Position numbers and translations under genes: made by a program. The notes beneath the pieces are model-generated. The model was not told where the DNA came from, searched no databases, and worked only from the letters and a program-made list of their open reading frames with translations. Below are positions 63,601-64,000 of a stretch of DNA of 64,000 nt, in pieces (position 1 is the first letter of the stretch; every line of letters begins with the position of its first letter). Where the stretch lies: positions 1-64,000 of the forward strand of contig JACRAR010000069.1 in assembly GCA_016234745.1 (NCBI GenBank), given 5' to 3'. The DNA is from Betaproteobacteria bacterium (GTDB taxonomy: Bacteria; Pseudomonadota; Gammaproteobacteria; Burkholderiales; Rhodocyclaceae).

Positions 63601-63817
63601 TGAGGTGCTGGCACGGCTCAAGGACCTACTGCAAAAGGGCAACATGGTTGCTAGCGACGTGGCGCGCGAGGAAGAGGCCTTGCTGCGCGGGGCGCTCGGC
63701 AAGGAGGGTGATGCGATATTGCGGCTGATTGCACGTTACGACTACGAGGGGGCACTCTCGATACTGAAGGATCTTGCCGGCATCAAGCGGTCGGACAATG
63801 GCCGCGTCGCCGGATAA
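60644..63817 (+). CDS. Soluble hybrid histidine kinase REC-PAS-PAS-HK-REC-Hpt
   Basis: A 1057-residue cytosolic kinase with no membrane span. Order: receiver 5-120 (Asp56 in [12 protein letters not shown]), coiled coil, two PAS domains (about 180-295 and 305-415), HisKA with His465 in [15 protein letters not shown], HATPase about 570-690 ([37 protein letters not shown]), receiver ([20 protein letters not shown]), Ala-rich linker, and Hpt ([16 protein letters not shown]). All phosphotransfer residues are present. Its lack of a membrane sensor, with a kinase-less sensor encoded beside it, suggests a split sensory complex. The last 90 residues after Hpt are helical and of unknown role. Confidence 0.93.
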   Translation: MNRPLNILVIEDAPADFLLLELHLRRNGLKAECRRIDTAAELDTALQAYWDVVLADYNVPGMDFRQALQRIRAHRPDLPVIMVSGSVGEETAVELLHLGISDFVLKDHLTRLLPAIRRALGEAKEHRVRQAAEAALRENQAASLEEQRRARLAALNLMEDALAARARTEAAHDALRESEMKYRLLAENSADWIFWAEPSGRFKYVSPACKQISGYAPEDFLADAGLILRLVHADDRAAYRTHIQTAVDADDFEMDFRLVDKDGKVRWLAHHCMPLHDASGQCLGRRGTNRDITGRKLAEEQLRKLSRAVEQSPESIVITDLEARIEYVNQAFLQVTGYQRKEVIGQNSKVLQSGKTPPETYTALWRALTRGESWKGEFLNKRKDGSEYDEFAIITPIRQEDGRITHYIAVKEDITEKKKLGKELDSHRHHLEELVRVRTTELEAAQQKAEVANRAKSAFLANMSHEIRTPMNAIIGLTHLLRRTGATPEQALRLEKIDGAAKHLLSIINDILDISKIEAGRLQLESADFSLSAILDNIASIIGEAARDKGLLIEIDRDAVPPWLRGDQTRLRQALLNYASNAVKFTEHGSIVLRARVLEDSGDKLLMRFEVADTGIGIAPEQMARLFQSFEQADSTTTRKYGGTGLGLAITRQLARLMGGEVGADSTPGAGSTFWFTARVERGHGTLPSAAAATAAVDAEALWTLQHSGARLLLVEDDAINREVALEMLRGTGLTVDAAADGREALDKVRATVYDLILMDMQMPHMDGLEATGAIRALPGWETKPILAMTANAFAEDRRACEAAGMNDFVAKPVEPALLYAALLKWLPAISGCATATPVAAAAAAAVAEGDDLRRRLSAIAGLDLTRGLSIVGNRMEKYLRLLALFLDSHGADPERLRQMLDADNLPSIQKLAHALKGSAGNLGAVRASEAANALVSAISQAAERAETARCAERLIDELSPLIAGIRDVLATDSPAPTVIDPTRVDEVLARLKDLLQKGNMVASDVAREEEALLRGALGKEGDAILRLIARYDYEGALSILKDLAGIKRSDNGRVAG

Positions 63818-63882
63818 GCGTCAAACAGCCATGCGTTGGGCGGGTGTTTATCCTGCAATTGGCAAGGCTTGCTTCCCCTGCG

Positions 63883-64000
63883 TCACTCTTCAGGAAAGTC
63901 GGTCGCCAGCGCCAGGTCGCGCCAACGGTCAAGTTCGGCAGCGAAGTCCTTGAGCTTGCCGCGCACCGTGTCATTGGCGACGCGCCCCAGAACCAGGTGC
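63883..64000 (-). CDS. C-terminus of a probable short-chain dehydrogenase (partial)
   Basis: The window cuts this gene: the last 39 or so codons are visible on the minus strand, with stop at 63883-63885. The peptide contains HLVLGRVANDTVRGKLKDF and AELDRWRDLALATDFPEE. That pattern, LxLGxxAxxxVRxKLxxxxxELxxWxxLxxxTDF, is common at the C-terminus of SDR-family oxidoreductases. It is convergent with the hybrid kinase; the 65 bases between them show nothing else. Identity depends on sequence beyond the window. Confidence 0.55.
   Translation of the reverse strand, partial: HLVLGRVANDTVRGKLKDFAAELDRWRDLALATDFPEE

Noticed and set aside
1-64000. CRISPR arrays, tRNA genes, insertion sequences or prophage
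   Set aside because: No regularly spaced repeats, cloverleaf sequences, transposase or phage structural genes were seen.

Overview
The window is GC-rich, gene-dense chromosome from a betaproteobacterium. The division and cell-wall (dcw) cluster in its proteobacterial order, the lpxC–dciA–M23 peptidase neighbourhood, the YqjD/YqjE/YqjK trio and the many PAS/GGDEF/EAL/hybrid-kinase proteins all fit a free-living member of the Rhodocyclales or Sterolibacteriaceae type. That placement is inference from gene content and protein character; no rRNA or tRNA gene is present to anchor it.

Layout from left to right. 1-3.7 kb: a repeat-like hairpin, a DUF4124-like secreted protein, pyrE and xth (divergent, 5 bp apart), then a small membrane-protein operon (YqjD, YqjE, YqjK and one unknown). 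3.7-11.4 kb: a zinc alcohol dehydrogenase, an NlpC/P60 lipoprotein, and an acyl-CoA catabolic locus. In that locus aidB, an AtuA-like gene, its small companion, a transglutaminase-like gene and a TetR regulator run leftward, facing an acyl-CoA dehydrogenase across a divergent promoter that holds a perfect 18-bp palindrome. 11.4-30.5 kb: M23 peptidase, dciA, lpxC and then, leftward from 30.5 kb, mraZ, rsmH, ftsL, ftsI, murF, mraY, murD, ftsW, murG, murC, murB, ddl, ftsQ, ftsA, ftsZ. Most of these genes overlap by 1 to 8 bases. murE is missing between ftsI and murF, the murC start region is duplicated around a palindromic insert, and murF carries a repeat-derived tail. An MraZ box (three GTGGG repeats at 10-bp spacing) precedes mraZ, with the RNase P RNA gene further upstream.

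31.3-41.7 kb: a signalling trio (Hpt–HD-GYP, receiver–TPR, minimal histidine kinase), a flavodoxin-like protein, a methionine-type aminotransferase, an FKBP isomerase, a PAS-PAS-GGDEF-EAL protein, a LuxR-type regulator, a YiiX-like papain-fold protein and a lone receiver. 41.8-43.4 kb: two type II toxin-antitoxin modules tail to tail (MazEF-like and PrlF-YhaV), each behind a long inverted-repeat operator. 43.4-48 kb: an RND efflux operon with a DUF2892 membrane protein. 48.2-51.5 kb: a DUF4145-like protein, an MFS carrier and an NhaD-type antiporter. 51.5-55.9 kb: a complete tripartite ABC exporter operon (outer-membrane factor, FtsX-like permease, ATPase, adaptor).

56.1-63.8 kb: four translationally coupled signalling genes: REC-PAS-GGDEF-EAL-REC with a degenerate EGDEF site, a periplasmic-binding/PAS sensor without a kinase, a 62-residue remnant resembling the start of a DUF4118 sensor, and a soluble hybrid kinase. 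They look like one signalling machine split over several polypeptides and are the best candidate here for an undescribed system. The right edge holds the C-terminus of a probable short-chain dehydrogenase. No intergenic stretch exceeds 300 bases; no CRISPR array, insertion sequence, prophage, tRNA or rRNA was found.
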